A DNA stretch of 64,000 bases from NCBI GenBank assembly GCA_048267165.1, contig JBLWYD010000013.1, forward strand, positions 14,179 to 78,178, in the 5' to 3' direction. The DNA is from PGYR01 sp048267165. GTDB taxonomy: Bacteria > Bacteroidota > Ignavibacteria > Kapaibacteriales > UBA2268. Positions 1 through 8,338 of this stretch are shown here, in pieces. The notes under the pieces were generated by a model. The model saw only the letters and a list, made by a program, of their open reading frames with translations. It was not told the origin of the DNA and ran no database searches. Made by a program: the position numbers and the translations under genes. How positions within the stretch are numbered: the first letter of the stretch is position 1; the number at the start of each line of letters is the position of its first letter.

Positions 1-52
1 ATAGTCAATCATTTATAAACTAAGTATGAGGTAGTTATGAAGGATAAAAAAA

Positions 53-136
53 GGTCAGGAAATAATCTTTGAAGGACTAAACCTGACCCGTAACGTCAAA
101 TAAAAAATTGCAAAACCCTTTATTGACAGTTACAAA
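53..136 (+). promoter_or_regulatory. Hairpin-bearing 5' element shared with the 61.3 kb operon
   Basis: A 7-bp stem (GGTCAGG at 53-59, CCTGACC at 82-88) is followed by GTCA and then the block TTGACAGTTACAAA at 123-136, about 60 bp before the first gene. The same order (hairpin, CCTGACC, GTCA, TTGACAGTTACAAA) occurs at 61260-61338 before a gene encoding a related exported protein. It may be a promoter with an operator or a structured leader; the sequence alone does not decide. Confidence 0.5.
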
Positions 137-196
137 ACTAAAAAATAAAACCTTCAAAATAAATATTTTTTAATAATTTATAAAGAGGTAAATAAA

Positions 197-1621
197 ATGA
201 AAAAATTCATTTTAATATTAATAGCGTTTTTAAGCATAAGTACAGCTGCGTTCGGAAGTGATTGCTTTGAATGTCAAAATGAGTGGATAAATGACACAAT
301 AATTGAATCCTATTCACCTTGTACATTCTTGATTGCTTACAAATACCGTGAATGTGTAAGACCTGTTAATGATACAATTAGAGAAATGGAGTTGGTATCA
401 GTTAATTTTTTTGGTGATTGCAATTATTCAGGTAGTACAGATTTGGTTGTTAGCTTGGCTACAAAGTTTGTATTGAATCAGGCATACCGTGTTTTTAACA
501 CTTTGACTGACCATAGTTTAAATAAAGAAGTAACTTTTGGAATGCCATGTTGTTGGCAATCTGATATAAATAATGACTATGTTTCTCCTTGCTCAGGTGG
601 AGATTGTATGTGTTGTGCAATTTTCGACCTTAGAAGAGAAAAAGATGCAGTAGGCAGAGAGTATTACACTTATGTTTATCAACGAACAAATAATAGCCCT
701 GGTCAATCTACAGCAGGATGTGGACAAGGCTGTGATTTTATGTGTGATATATTAGACTATATAACTCCAGGTACACCTCTACCGCCGAATGATAATATCC
801 CTTGTCAAGAAGAGTGCGATGATCCTTCTAAGTGGTATCAGTCTTCTGGCCAAACAAAAATAAAACCAGTACCTGGTACATCGTTATGTACTATAAGTAT
901 ATCTTATATGTATAGAAGTTGTGATGACTATGTAGAATTTAATTTCACATCTTTTGAATATAGCGGTACTGATTGTGATGATGATGAATTGCTTTGGAAT
1001 GAAGCGATTGAAGGGGTCTTAGCAGACTTAGCTAGTATTTATATTGATTCTTTACCAAAGGAGTTTAGGTTTAATTTCTCTACTTGCTGGAAGCGTGAAA
1101 CACTTTCTCTTTTACCTCCAGATGAAAGAACTGTATTTATGCCTTGCTCGTTTGATAACTGCTGTATAGCAAGTTATTATATTAGAAATACTGGAAGTGG
1201 CCCTAAGATAGTCACCCCTACAGAATATCATTTGGATACATTAACTGCTTTCTACTCGTGTGGCATTGATACGAATTGTATTTTTGTATGTAGTGATGAC
1301 TTTGCAGAATTGCCTTATAACCATATATTAACAAAAAAAGCATTAATAATAGAAGGAAATATTTTTGAAACTACATCTGAAGTTGTACCAAATCCGACTA
1401 ATGATAAAGTTGAATTCTTTATTGAATCTTTATTTAATGGTGAAGTTGAATTTAATATATTAGACAATACTGGAAAAGTAATTTATACAAAAGTAGGTGT
1501 AATAGATAACGGTAAAGTTAATTTTGAGTTTAGCTCAAAATCATTACCTTCAGCAGTATATTATTTTAATGTTAAAGCTGGCAAACATATAATTGAATCT
1601 GGCAAATTTATTAAACAATAA
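197..1621 (+). CDS. Cysteine-rich exported protein with T9SS C-terminal sorting domain
   Basis: A 474-residue exported protein of unknown function. Residues 1-20 are a typical signal peptide (hydrophobic core, AFGS end). The body holds two copies, about residues 24-190 and 205-365, of a cysteine-rich module. Each begins with a Cys pair, then a Cys-Thr strand motif ending Y-x-[YR]-R-x-C (CTFLIAYKYREC; CTISISYMYRSC), and closes with more Cys clusters such as CMCC and NCC. Residues from about 395 to the end (VPNPTNDKVEF onwards, ending KFIKQ) look like a T9SS type A sorting domain, so the protein is probably moved across the outer membrane by the PorU/PorV machinery encoded at 18.8-24.1 kb. GAGG eight bases before the ATG supports the start. 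A third copy of the module lies in the protein at 61384-62079. No catalytic motif is visible. Confidence 0.85.
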   Translation: MKKFILILIAFLSISTAAFGSDCFECQNEWINDTIIESYSPCTFLIAYKYRECVRPVNDTIREMELVSVNFFGDCNYSGSTDLVVSLATKFVLNQAYRVFNTLTDHSLNKEVTFGMPCCWQSDINNDYVSPCSGGDCMCCAIFDLRREKDAVGREYYTYVYQRTNNSPGQSTAGCGQGCDFMCDILDYITPGTPLPPNDNIPCQEECDDPSKWYQSSGQTKIKPVPGTSLCTISISYMYRSCDDYVEFNFTSFEYSGTDCDDDELLWNEAIEGVLADLASIYIDSLPKEFRFNFSTCWKRETLSLLPPDERTVFMPCSFDNCCIASYYIRNTGSGPKIVTPTEYHLDTLTAFYSCGIDTNCIFVCSDDFAELPYNHILTKKALIIEGNIFETTSEVVPNPTNDKVEFFIESLFNGEVEFNILDNTGKVIYTKVGVIDNGKVNFEFSSKSLPSAVYYFNVKAGKHIIESGKFIKQ

Positions 1622-1633
1622 TTATAATTAATT

Positions 1634-1668
1634 GGTAGGTGTTTGAAATATATCACCTACCTTTATTT
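1634..1668 (+). terminator. Rho-independent terminator after the first gene
   Basis: A perfect 8-bp stem (GGTAGGTG at 1634-1641, CACCTACC at 1654-1661) with a 12-base loop is followed by a T-rich run. It separates the two exported-protein genes, so the second is probably not a simple operon partner of the first. Confidence 0.7.
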
Positions 1669-1682
1669 ATTAGGAAGTTAAT

Positions 1683-4600
1683 ATGAAAACTATTTTATTC
1701 TTTATATCAATTTTATTCATTTCTGCTGACTCCGTTGATGCACAAGACACATTACCTTTTTCTGGTAAAACCTACTATAACTGGTATTTTGGAATATATG
1801 CTGGTGTTACTTTTGATACTCCAGATAGAGAACCAATCTTTTTACCTAATACAATCTTAGGTGGTGGTCAGAACTCGACTACTATATCTGATAATGAGGG
1901 TAATTTTTTATTCCATTCAGAAGGTGAGCATTTAGAAAATTATAAACATCAACTTGTACATCGTGATATGGGTGGTAATGGTTCCCAAAAAGAAGGTAGC
2001 GTACTTGCCCCACTTAAAGAAGATAAATACATCTATTTTTCAACTGTTTTCGCAAATAATATATTCAGAGAAGATCAATTTGATCCACCCCGAAACTTAG
2101 ATGATACTACAGGTTTAGTTTATTCAATATTTTCTTATGATTATGAAGCAGATACTTTAATTTTTGATGTTTATAAACAACAATTAAATGAAAACTATAA
2201 ATCGGAAGCAATTCAGTTATCTTATAGTGCTTTGACAGGTAATTATGTTTTAGTAGGAGTTGAAGCTAAAGGTGAAATGAGTGCTTATGAATTTGATTTG
2301 AATGGAAACTATTTAAGAGAAAACAAACAACCATTTTTTGAATTAAATCCGAACACTAATGGTCAAGAAATTCGAATAAATCAAATGTGTGATAAAATAA
2401 TTATTAACTCGGATGGTGATTACTATAAAACAATTGATGGGGAAAAGCTGTATCAAAAAGACAGTTTTTTCTATTTAATTGATATTGATGCTAAAGAACT
2501 AAAATTTTCTAATTATAAAACTATTGAAGTCGGTGAATTGGAAATTAGGTCTATGGAGTTTTCTCCCAATTCTAATTATCTTTATTCGTATCTTCTCGAT
2601 ACTGATATTAATCAAAACAGAATTGAATACTTAATTCGATATGATTTAAGAATTCACATTTTGGAAGAAATATACTTTGGAAATTCGCCTAAAAGTGAGG
2701 ATTATAGAACTATCAATAATACTTATATTACGACAGGTGTACCCGTTGAATTAAAAATTGGACCAAACAATAAAATTTATATTGCGAGGACTAATGCAAA
2801 TCATCTATCATCAATTGAAAATCCTAATAGTCAACTTAATCCAAACTATAAATTAGACCCAGTTTATTTTGAAAAGTTTAGTGGTATTACTCCATATTGC
2901 AATGAAGACCTACCCCAATTCATATCTGCATCATTCGCACCAGTGTATGTACGAAGTGAGATAATTCTATGTGAAGGAGAGAAGTTAGAGCTATTTGCAA
3001 AAACGCAGTTGCCCGATACGAATGCAACATATAACTGGACTGGCCCAAAACAATTCAAAACAAGTGAGCAGTATCCAAGTATTGAAAATATACAATTAGA
3101 CCAAGCTGGACTATATATAGTTACTGTTAGAAGCGGTCAAGAGACTTTCACCGCAGAGACTTTCGTAAGAGTGAAACCAACACCTAAACCAACACTAGAA
3201 GCATACCCGAAAGCATTTTTATGTAATGAAGGTGTAATTGTTCTTAGATTAAAAGAGCAATTCGCTTCATATCTATGGTCAACTGGCGATACAACAGAGT
3301 TTATTAGTGTTACTAAAAGTGGATTGTATGGCGTAACAGTTACTAATGAAGTTGGTTGTGAAGCTTATGTAGAACTAAATGTCGGTTTCGGTAGCGATTA
3401 TGTACTTGCAATTGAAGGTGACACAATTAAATGCACAGGCGAATCAGTAACGCTTACAAGTACAGATGAATACCCTGAATACAAGTGGTCGAACGGTGAG
3501 AAGACACGCTCAATAACAGTTACCAACCCAACGAGATACACTCTTACAGTTAAAACAGAAGAAGGATGCACCGTATCACGAACTATCGAAGTGAAAGACC
3601 ACCCGAAAATTAATGCAGTACTAAACCCAACACCAACAACAATTTGTAATGGTGACTCGACTTTACTAGAATCAAAATACGATGTTCCTTATTATAGCTA
3701 CGAGTGGAACACAGGAGCTAAAACAAGGGGAATCTATGTCAGTCAAAGTGGAGATTACAAGCTAATAATAACGGACACAAGAACTGGCTGTACTGACAGT
3801 ACAGAAATTGCAATCAGCGTTGAAGACAACTTACAACCTGAAATCATAGGTGGAGACATTTGCTCTGGTGAATCTGCAACTTTAGAAGCTCTTCCCAACG
3901 ACCCAAGCTATACTTACCTTTGGAGCAATGGAGAAGAGACACCAGTTATAATTGTAACACAACCAGGAAAATATTCTGTAACAGTAAGCAAAGCTGGATG
4001 CGTAGGAATAGCCGAAACAACAGTCAACGAAAGCCCAACACCAGAGTTTGAGATATTGGGTGAAAGTATAATCTGTAATATTGAAACTGCTGTACTTAGC
4101 AGTAGCGAAGACTTTAAAGAATACCTATGGTCAACGAATGAGATAACCAAAGAAATAGAAGTAAAAGAAGCGGGTATTTATACGTTAACCGTAACTGATA
4201 TTAATGGATGCACGGCAACAGAATCAGTAACGGTAGAAAAATATGAACTGAAATTCGATATTAGCAAAGATAGCATTAACTTCGGGAAGGTTTATATTAC
4301 TGAAACTAAATCTGATAATACTACTATAACTAACAACAGTGGATTTGAAATTACTTTAGCTAACGGTCAAACAATAGCAGATGGAGAATTATATCCATAC
4401 TACTGTGATTTTGTACCGACACAGCTCGGAGTGTTCAACAACAGTATAGATATTAGCATTGTAGATCCATGCGATACAGTTATTACCATACCGATAACAG
4501 CAACAGTATATGCAAGAACTATAATTAGCACAGAGGATATATATACTCAAATCGGACAAACAGAAACTATTCCAGTTTATCTAGAATGCGAAGCAGACTT

Positions 4601-5132
4601 GCCAACGCAAGATTACTCAATAACAACTGACGTTGATAGAACAGCTTTCTTTACTAATGATAGCTACGTTATTAATCAAACTCAAGCAATAAACCTATCA
4701 AAAACTAACATTCATAACCTAACTGGTACGATACTTTTATCTAGCTCATTAGAATACGACATCTCATTTCCTAGCTACACATTCACTAATCCCTACATAG
4801 AAGTAATCGAAAGTCCTGGGAAGATATTCATTGATTCTGTCTGCGTATTTCCATTACGTAACATAACTACTTTCGACCCAACAACATTAGATATATCACC
4901 AAACCCAGCAAGTGAGCAGTTGAATATAGACATCACAACTGGCGTTCAAGGGACTATGAAACTAGAGTTAGTAGCTACTGATGGTAGAGTGATATACACG
5001 GATGAATGGATGCAGTCAACTAAGACAAAGCAGGTTCAGATTAATACCCTTTCTATTCCGAGTGGTTTATACCAAGTAAGATTAATAACTCCTTACGATG
5101 CGATTACTAAGAGTGTCGTTGTGGTGGAGTAA
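1683..5132 (+). CDS. Large multidomain exported T9SS cargo protein
   Basis: 1149 residues with a signal peptide at 1-20 (ending VDAQ). Residues about 25-410 resemble a beta-propeller-like surface domain. Residues about 417-500 form an Ig-like domain. Five Ig/PKD-like repeats follow at roughly 70-74 residue spacing, marked by YLWSTGD/YKWSNGE/YEWNTGA/YLWSNGE/YLWSTNE at about 529, 599, 673, 744 and 814, each ending in a G-C-x pattern. Residues about 860-965 resemble an ASPM/HYDIN-type beta domain. The last 75 residues (from SPNPASEQL, ending SVVVVE) are a T9SS type A sorting domain. This is a cell-surface or secreted protein, probably adhesive; no enzyme motif was recognised. Base use shifts near 2.9 kb: the repeat half looks richer in A and C than the N-terminal half, suggesting a mosaic origin. 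AGGA upstream supports the ATG. Confidence 0.85.
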   Translation: MKTILFFISILFISADSVDAQDTLPFSGKTYYNWYFGIYAGVTFDTPDREPIFLPNTILGGGQNSTTISDNEGNFLFHSEGEHLENYKHQLVHRDMGGNGSQKEGSVLAPLKEDKYIYFSTVFANNIFREDQFDPPRNLDDTTGLVYSIFSYDYEADTLIFDVYKQQLNENYKSEAIQLSYSALTGNYVLVGVEAKGEMSAYEFDLNGNYLRENKQPFFELNPNTNGQEIRINQMCDKIIINSDGDYYKTIDGEKLYQKDSFFYLIDIDAKELKFSNYKTIEVGELEIRSMEFSPNSNYLYSYLLDTDINQNRIEYLIRYDLRIHILEEIYFGNSPKSEDYRTINNTYITTGVPVELKIGPNNKIYIARTNANHLSSIENPNSQLNPNYKLDPVYFEKFSGITPYCNEDLPQFISASFAPVYVRSEIILCEGEKLELFAKTQLPDTNATYNWTGPKQFKTSEQYPSIENIQLDQAGLYIVTVRSGQETFTAETFVRVKPTPKPTLEAYPKAFLCNEGVIVLRLKEQFASYLWSTGDTTEFISVTKSGLYGVTVTNEVGCEAYVELNVGFGSDYVLAIEGDTIKCTGESVTLTSTDEYPEYKWSNGEKTRSITVTNPTRYTLTVKTEEGCTVSRTIEVKDHPKINAVLNPTPTTICNGDSTLLESKYDVPYYSYEWNTGAKTRGIYVSQSGDYKLIITDTRTGCTDSTEIAISVEDNLQPEIIGGDICSGESATLEALPNDPSYTYLWSNGEETPVIIVTQPGKYSVTVSKAGCVGIAETTVNESPTPEFEILGESIICNIETAVLSSSEDFKEYLWSTNEITKEIEVKEAGIYTLTVTDINGCTATESVTVEKYELKFDISKDSINFGKVYITETKSDNTTITNNSGFEITLANGQTIADGELYPYYCDFVPTQLGVFNNSIDISIVDPCDTVITIPITATVYARTIISTEDIYTQIGQTETIPVYLECEADLPTQDYSITTDVDRTAFFTNDSYVINQTQAINLSKTNIHNLTGTILLSSSLEYDISFPSYTFTNPYIEVIESPGKIFIDSVCVFPLRNITTFDPTTLDISPNPASEQLNIDITTGVQGTMKLELVATDGRVIYTDEWMQSTKTKQVQINTLSIPSGLYQVRLITPYDAITKSVVVVE

Positions 5133-5159
5133 ACTAAAAAGATTATATTTATCATGTAG

Positions 5160-5190
5160 AATCCTTATCTGTAATAGATGGGGGTTTTCT
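5160..5190 (+). terminator. Rho-independent terminator after the large exported protein
   Basis: AATCCTTATCT (5160-5170) and AGATGGGGGTT (5176-5186) can pair over 11 positions, three of them G-T, around a 5-base loop, and run into TTTTC. It lies 28 bases after the stop codon. Confidence 0.6.
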
Positions 5191-5194
5191 ATTC

Positions 5195-5443
5195 CTATTT
5201 CATCCTTACAATAATCTTCTTTCTCCAGTGCAATCTAACATTCATACCCATTACAACTCTATTGTCTAGAGTATAAGCCATTCTACCCATGATACTTCGT
5301 AAATCTTCCTTCTCTCGGAGTAAATGCAAATAGTACGCTTTATTGATATAAACGTAATCAGGTTCATATCCATTTTTGTCATAGAATTTATCAGATGCCT
5401 GTTCTATTAATGCATGTACTTTATGTTCTGTTTCTCTTTTCAT
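5195..5443 (-). CDS. Small conserved-looking hypothetical protein
   Basis: An 82-residue, charged, cytoplasmic-looking protein with no signal peptide or membrane segment. The N-terminal half looks helical (EHKVHALIEQASDKFY) and the C-terminus is basic (HWRKKIIVRMK). I do not recognise the family. It converges on the large exported-protein gene, whose terminator ends just before it. Composition and length are plausible for a gene, but there is no domain support. Confidence 0.45.
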   Translation of the reverse strand: MKRETEHKVHALIEQASDKFYDKNGYEPDYVYINKAYYLHLLREKEDLRSIMGRMAYTLDNRVVMGMNVRLHWRKKIIVRMK

Positions 5444-5622
5444 AATTAATTGAATAATATCGTTTTATAATCCCTAATATAATAAAAGATGTTATAAAAT
5501 AATTGAAGAATTGCCTTGAATATCACATCTAATATTTTTTAATAATAAAATATACTTCCCCCTTGCCAGAATCCAGTTTATCCCGTAATATAGAGGATTC
5601 AAAACTAACTACTTTTAAGAAA

Positions 5623-5940
5623 ATGGCAAAGATTACACTTACATGGAACCCTGGAAAAGCATCAGTAGAGAAACGAATAATTAAATTAATAACAGCTAAT
5701 CTAGAATCGTATGAACACAAAATAGATAATTGCTATTATTTTATATTATCTGATCAACTCTACGGACTTCGAAAGTTAGATTTACCATCAGTTACTTCTC
5801 AAGTAAATATTTTTTGGAAGGACGAATGCATTTTCAAATTAGAGAATGGAAAGCTAATCAAGGATCCAACGGATGATTTTGAAATAATAGAAACGTACCA
5901 TGAACTTATAGATTTCTATAACATTTTAAGATTGATTTAG
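5623..5940 (+). CDS. Small hypothetical protein
   Basis: A 105-residue protein if it starts at the ATG at 5623 (MAKITLTW). The frame is open further upstream to a TTG at 5563, but the extra 20 residues look unstructured and overlap the likely promoter. The sequence alternates beta-like strands (ITLTWNPGK, CYYFILSDQLYGL) with an acidic C-terminus. There is no signal peptide and I do not recognise it. Together with its neighbours it forms a short block of three unknown genes between the exported proteins and the polysaccharide pair. Confidence 0.45.
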   Translation: MAKITLTWNPGKASVEKRIIKLITANLESYEHKIDNCYYFILSDQLYGLRKLDLPSVTSQVNIFWKDECIFKLENGKLIKDPTDDFEIIETYHELIDFYNILRLI

Positions 5941-5968
5941 ATATATAGTATATCACTTAAAACACTAT

Positions 5969-6325
5969 ATGTTAAAAGCAACTACACCCCAATCATTCAC
6001 ATGTATACTAGAGCACGAATACAAACTACTCATAAGAGAAATTGCAAAGTACTCTATAATACAACGTGCCGATGAAAGATTATTCGCAGAGGTGGAAGAT
6101 TTCCTAGAATCTATCAGGGCAAGTAGACGTGAATTAGTAAGAGAACTATCAAAACTAAAATGTACTTGTTCTAAAACATTTAAGGAAAGTAAATCTGTTG
6201 ATTCTCGTATAAAAGAAATTGAAAGAACCGTAGAGAGAATAGAAGAAATAGATAACGAATTCATGGAAATGATGAATTGGTACGATTATCCAGCTGATAA
6301 AGAATGCAACTCTACTTTAGATTGA
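5969..6325 (+). CDS. Small coiled-coil hypothetical protein
   Basis: 118 residues, largely helical and charged. Residues about 40-100 carry heptad-like spacing (VEDFLESIRASRRELVREL, then RIKEIERTVERIEEI), consistent with a coiled coil. CTCS in the middle is the only notable cysteine pair. No signal peptide, no recognised family. It starts 28 bp after the preceding small gene on the same strand and may be cotranscribed with it. An overlapping open frame on the opposite strand is a low-complexity shadow. Confidence 0.5.
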   Translation: MLKATTPQSFTCILEHEYKLLIREIAKYSIIQRADERLFAEVEDFLESIRASRRELVRELSKLKCTCSKTFKESKSVDSRIKEIERTVERIEEIDNEFMEMMNWYDYPADKECNSTLD

Positions 6326-6703
6326 GATTCATTTTTAAATGAAACTTTCGGATAACCATATTCGTTCGTATTGGCTAGTGTTTGTAATATGCAATATTTG
6401 TTAGATATTAAACTAATATGTCAAAATGCAGTTCTATATAATACAGACATCAGTTGTACATAGAACGTGATATATTTCTCCATAATTAGATGAAACCTAT
6501 CGAATCATTTTGTTTTATTATTACTAATGATTCATTAAATTGGAATTATTATAAAAGACATCTATTACAAACGTTAAAAACATCCTATAATATAACTTTT
6601 GTAACTTATTTGTAACTCGTATGACCTAAGGCGTTATAATACAGACAGGTTTGTTTAAATGTAAATTATAAAAACTAATTCTTTTATTAACAAAATGAAA
6701 TAA
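6326..6703. other. Intergenic region before the polysaccharide export pair
   Basis: No gene was seen in this 378-base AT-rich gap. It contains a 13-bp direct repeat TATAATACAGACA at 6437-6449 and 6635-6647, and a close tandem TTTGTAACT/TTTGTAACT near 6598-6618. These could belong to promoters for the downstream export genes, but no full TTTG-N19-TAnnTTTG promoter was found. Confidence 0.4.
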
Positions 6704-8338
6704 ATGAAGTATAAAAAAATATTATCATTCTTATTTATTCTAATCTTTAATATTACTCTACTTTCGGCTCAATATGATGAAGAAGCCGTAACAGGTGGAG
6801 CAGAATCAGCACAAGACACTTCTAAAGTTCAGCAGTTACTAGAAAATTCAAGTATGACTGGTGGGTTACTTGATGGTGCAATTGACCCCAAAGAATATTT
6901 AGTCGGTCCTGGTGATGAATTCATAATCAATATAGTTTCATCTAGAAGTGAGCAAGTTAGAGCTTCAATATTACCAGATGGAAGGTTACTAATTAGGAAT
7001 GTTGGTGTTTTAGATTTACAAGGCAAAACACTCGAAGAATCTTATAAATTAATTGAAACTAGAGTGAAAAGTGTATATAACTCCAAAGAAATAAGTGTTA
7101 TCCTCTCTAATATAAGAAAATTCAAAGTTACGGTATCAGGACAGACTTTTACTCAGGCTACAGTAGCTGCTACATCAACGGAAAGAGTAAACGAAGTAAT
7201 CAATAAAGTTGGGGGCTTTGACCCAAAATCATCGCTTCGTAACATCAAACTAATTCGTAAAGATACGATAATCAAAGTTGATTTGATTAAGTTTTTTAAT
7301 ATTGGAGATAAATCTGTAAACCCATACGTATCTGGTGGAGACCATATTATCGTCCCTCCATACAATAACAAATCTACAATTGAAATAAATGGGGAAGTAC
7401 CAAAGAAAATAGAAGTCGAGTATATTGAGGGCGACAACCTCTCTACTCTTATCAAGATGGCTCAAGGCTTCTTAAATTCGTCTGATTTATCGAGTGTGGA
7501 AGTAAGTCGATTAGAAGGTGATGGTGTAAGTGTAGAGAAATTATATTTTGATTTAACTTCATGGAGAGAGAGTTTATATATTAGTTCTTCTCTTCCAAAT
7601 GATATGGAATTACGTCCGGGTGATAGAGTATATATCAAGAAAAAAGAAAACTGGAGAACACCTAGTTATGTTAAAATTTTAGGCGAAGTTAAGTATCCAG
7701 GTAAATACACTATAGAATTGGGTAATACTCGCATAAGTGATATAATTGCTAGAGCAGGTGGTTTTAGTGATAATGCTTATGAATCTGAATCTATACTTAT
7801 CAGACAAAAAGAAATGGAGAGGACTGACGCCGAATTAGAGCGCTTGAAAACTATAGATAGATCTGAGATGACAAAAAGTGAATTAAAATATTTCCAAGCA
7901 AGAATCTCAGAGAAAAAAGGATTAATGGCTGTAAATTTTAAAAATGCAGTTGAAGATCCCTCTAGTGTAGATAATATATTATTACAAAATAAAGATTCTA
8001 TTATTGTCCCAGAGAAAATTGATTTCATTAATATTCAAGGTAGGGTTAACAGTCCTGGTAATGTACAATACAATAAAGATTTTGATTATTTAGATTATAT
8101 TACTTTAGCTGGTGGATTTGGTTACAGAGCAGATGTTGATGAAACTTTCGTTACAAAATCTAAGGGTGAACAATTTCTAGCAGAAGATTATAATTATACT
8201 TTAGAACCCGGTGACACAATATTAGTTCCACCAGAAGAAGATGTAACTTTCTTCGAGGTATTTACAACTGCACTTACTATAGCTGCTCAGTTAGTTACGG
8301 TGGTTGGGGTTATCATAACATTAGTGAGATTACAGTAA
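6704..8338 (+). CDS. Polysaccharide export protein, Wza-like, with SLBB domains
   Basis: A 544-residue exported protein of the polysaccharide export (Poly_export/SLBB) family, expected to form or line the outer-membrane channel for capsular or exopolysaccharide. Residues 1-22 are a signal peptide. The Poly_export domain is at about 65-145 (YLVGPGDEF, then ILPDGRLLIRNVG). At least three SLBB-type domains follow, recognisable by GEV/GRV..PG..(V)...N and AGGF motifs near 165, 330-355 and 450-475. A C-terminal hydrophobic segment (about 515-540) could be a membrane anchor. It is longer than the E. coli Wza type because of the extra SLBB copies. Its TAA overlaps the ATG of the Wzz-like partner by one base, so the two are translationally coupled. 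Confidence 0.88.
   Translation: MKYKKILSFLFILIFNITLLSAQYDEEAVTGGAESAQDTSKVQQLLENSSMTGGLLDGAIDPKEYLVGPGDEFIINIVSSRSEQVRASILPDGRLLIRNVGVLDLQGKTLEESYKLIETRVKSVYNSKEISVILSNIRKFKVTVSGQTFTQATVAATSTERVNEVINKVGGFDPKSSLRNIKLIRKDTIIKVDLIKFFNIGDKSVNPYVSGGDHIIVPPYNNKSTIEINGEVPKKIEVEYIEGDNLSTLIKMAQGFLNSSDLSSVEVSRLEGDGVSVEKLYFDLTSWRESLYISSSLPNDMELRPGDRVYIKKKENWRTPSYVKILGEVKYPGKYTIELGNTRISDIIARAGGFSDNAYESESILIRQKEMERTDAELERLKTIDRSEMTKSELKYFQARISEKKGLMAVNFKNAVEDPSSVDNILLQNKDSIIVPEKIDFINIQGRVNSPGNVQYNKDFDYLDYITLAGGFGYRADVDETFVTKSKGEQFLAEDYNYTLEPGDTILVPPEEDVTFFEVFTTALTIAAQLVTVVGVIITLVRLQ

Noticed and set aside
5965..6264. A 99-residue minus-strand frame rich in Ser and Leu
   Set aside because: It is a shadow of the coiled-coil gene on the plus strand, with low-complexity composition typical of antisense frames.
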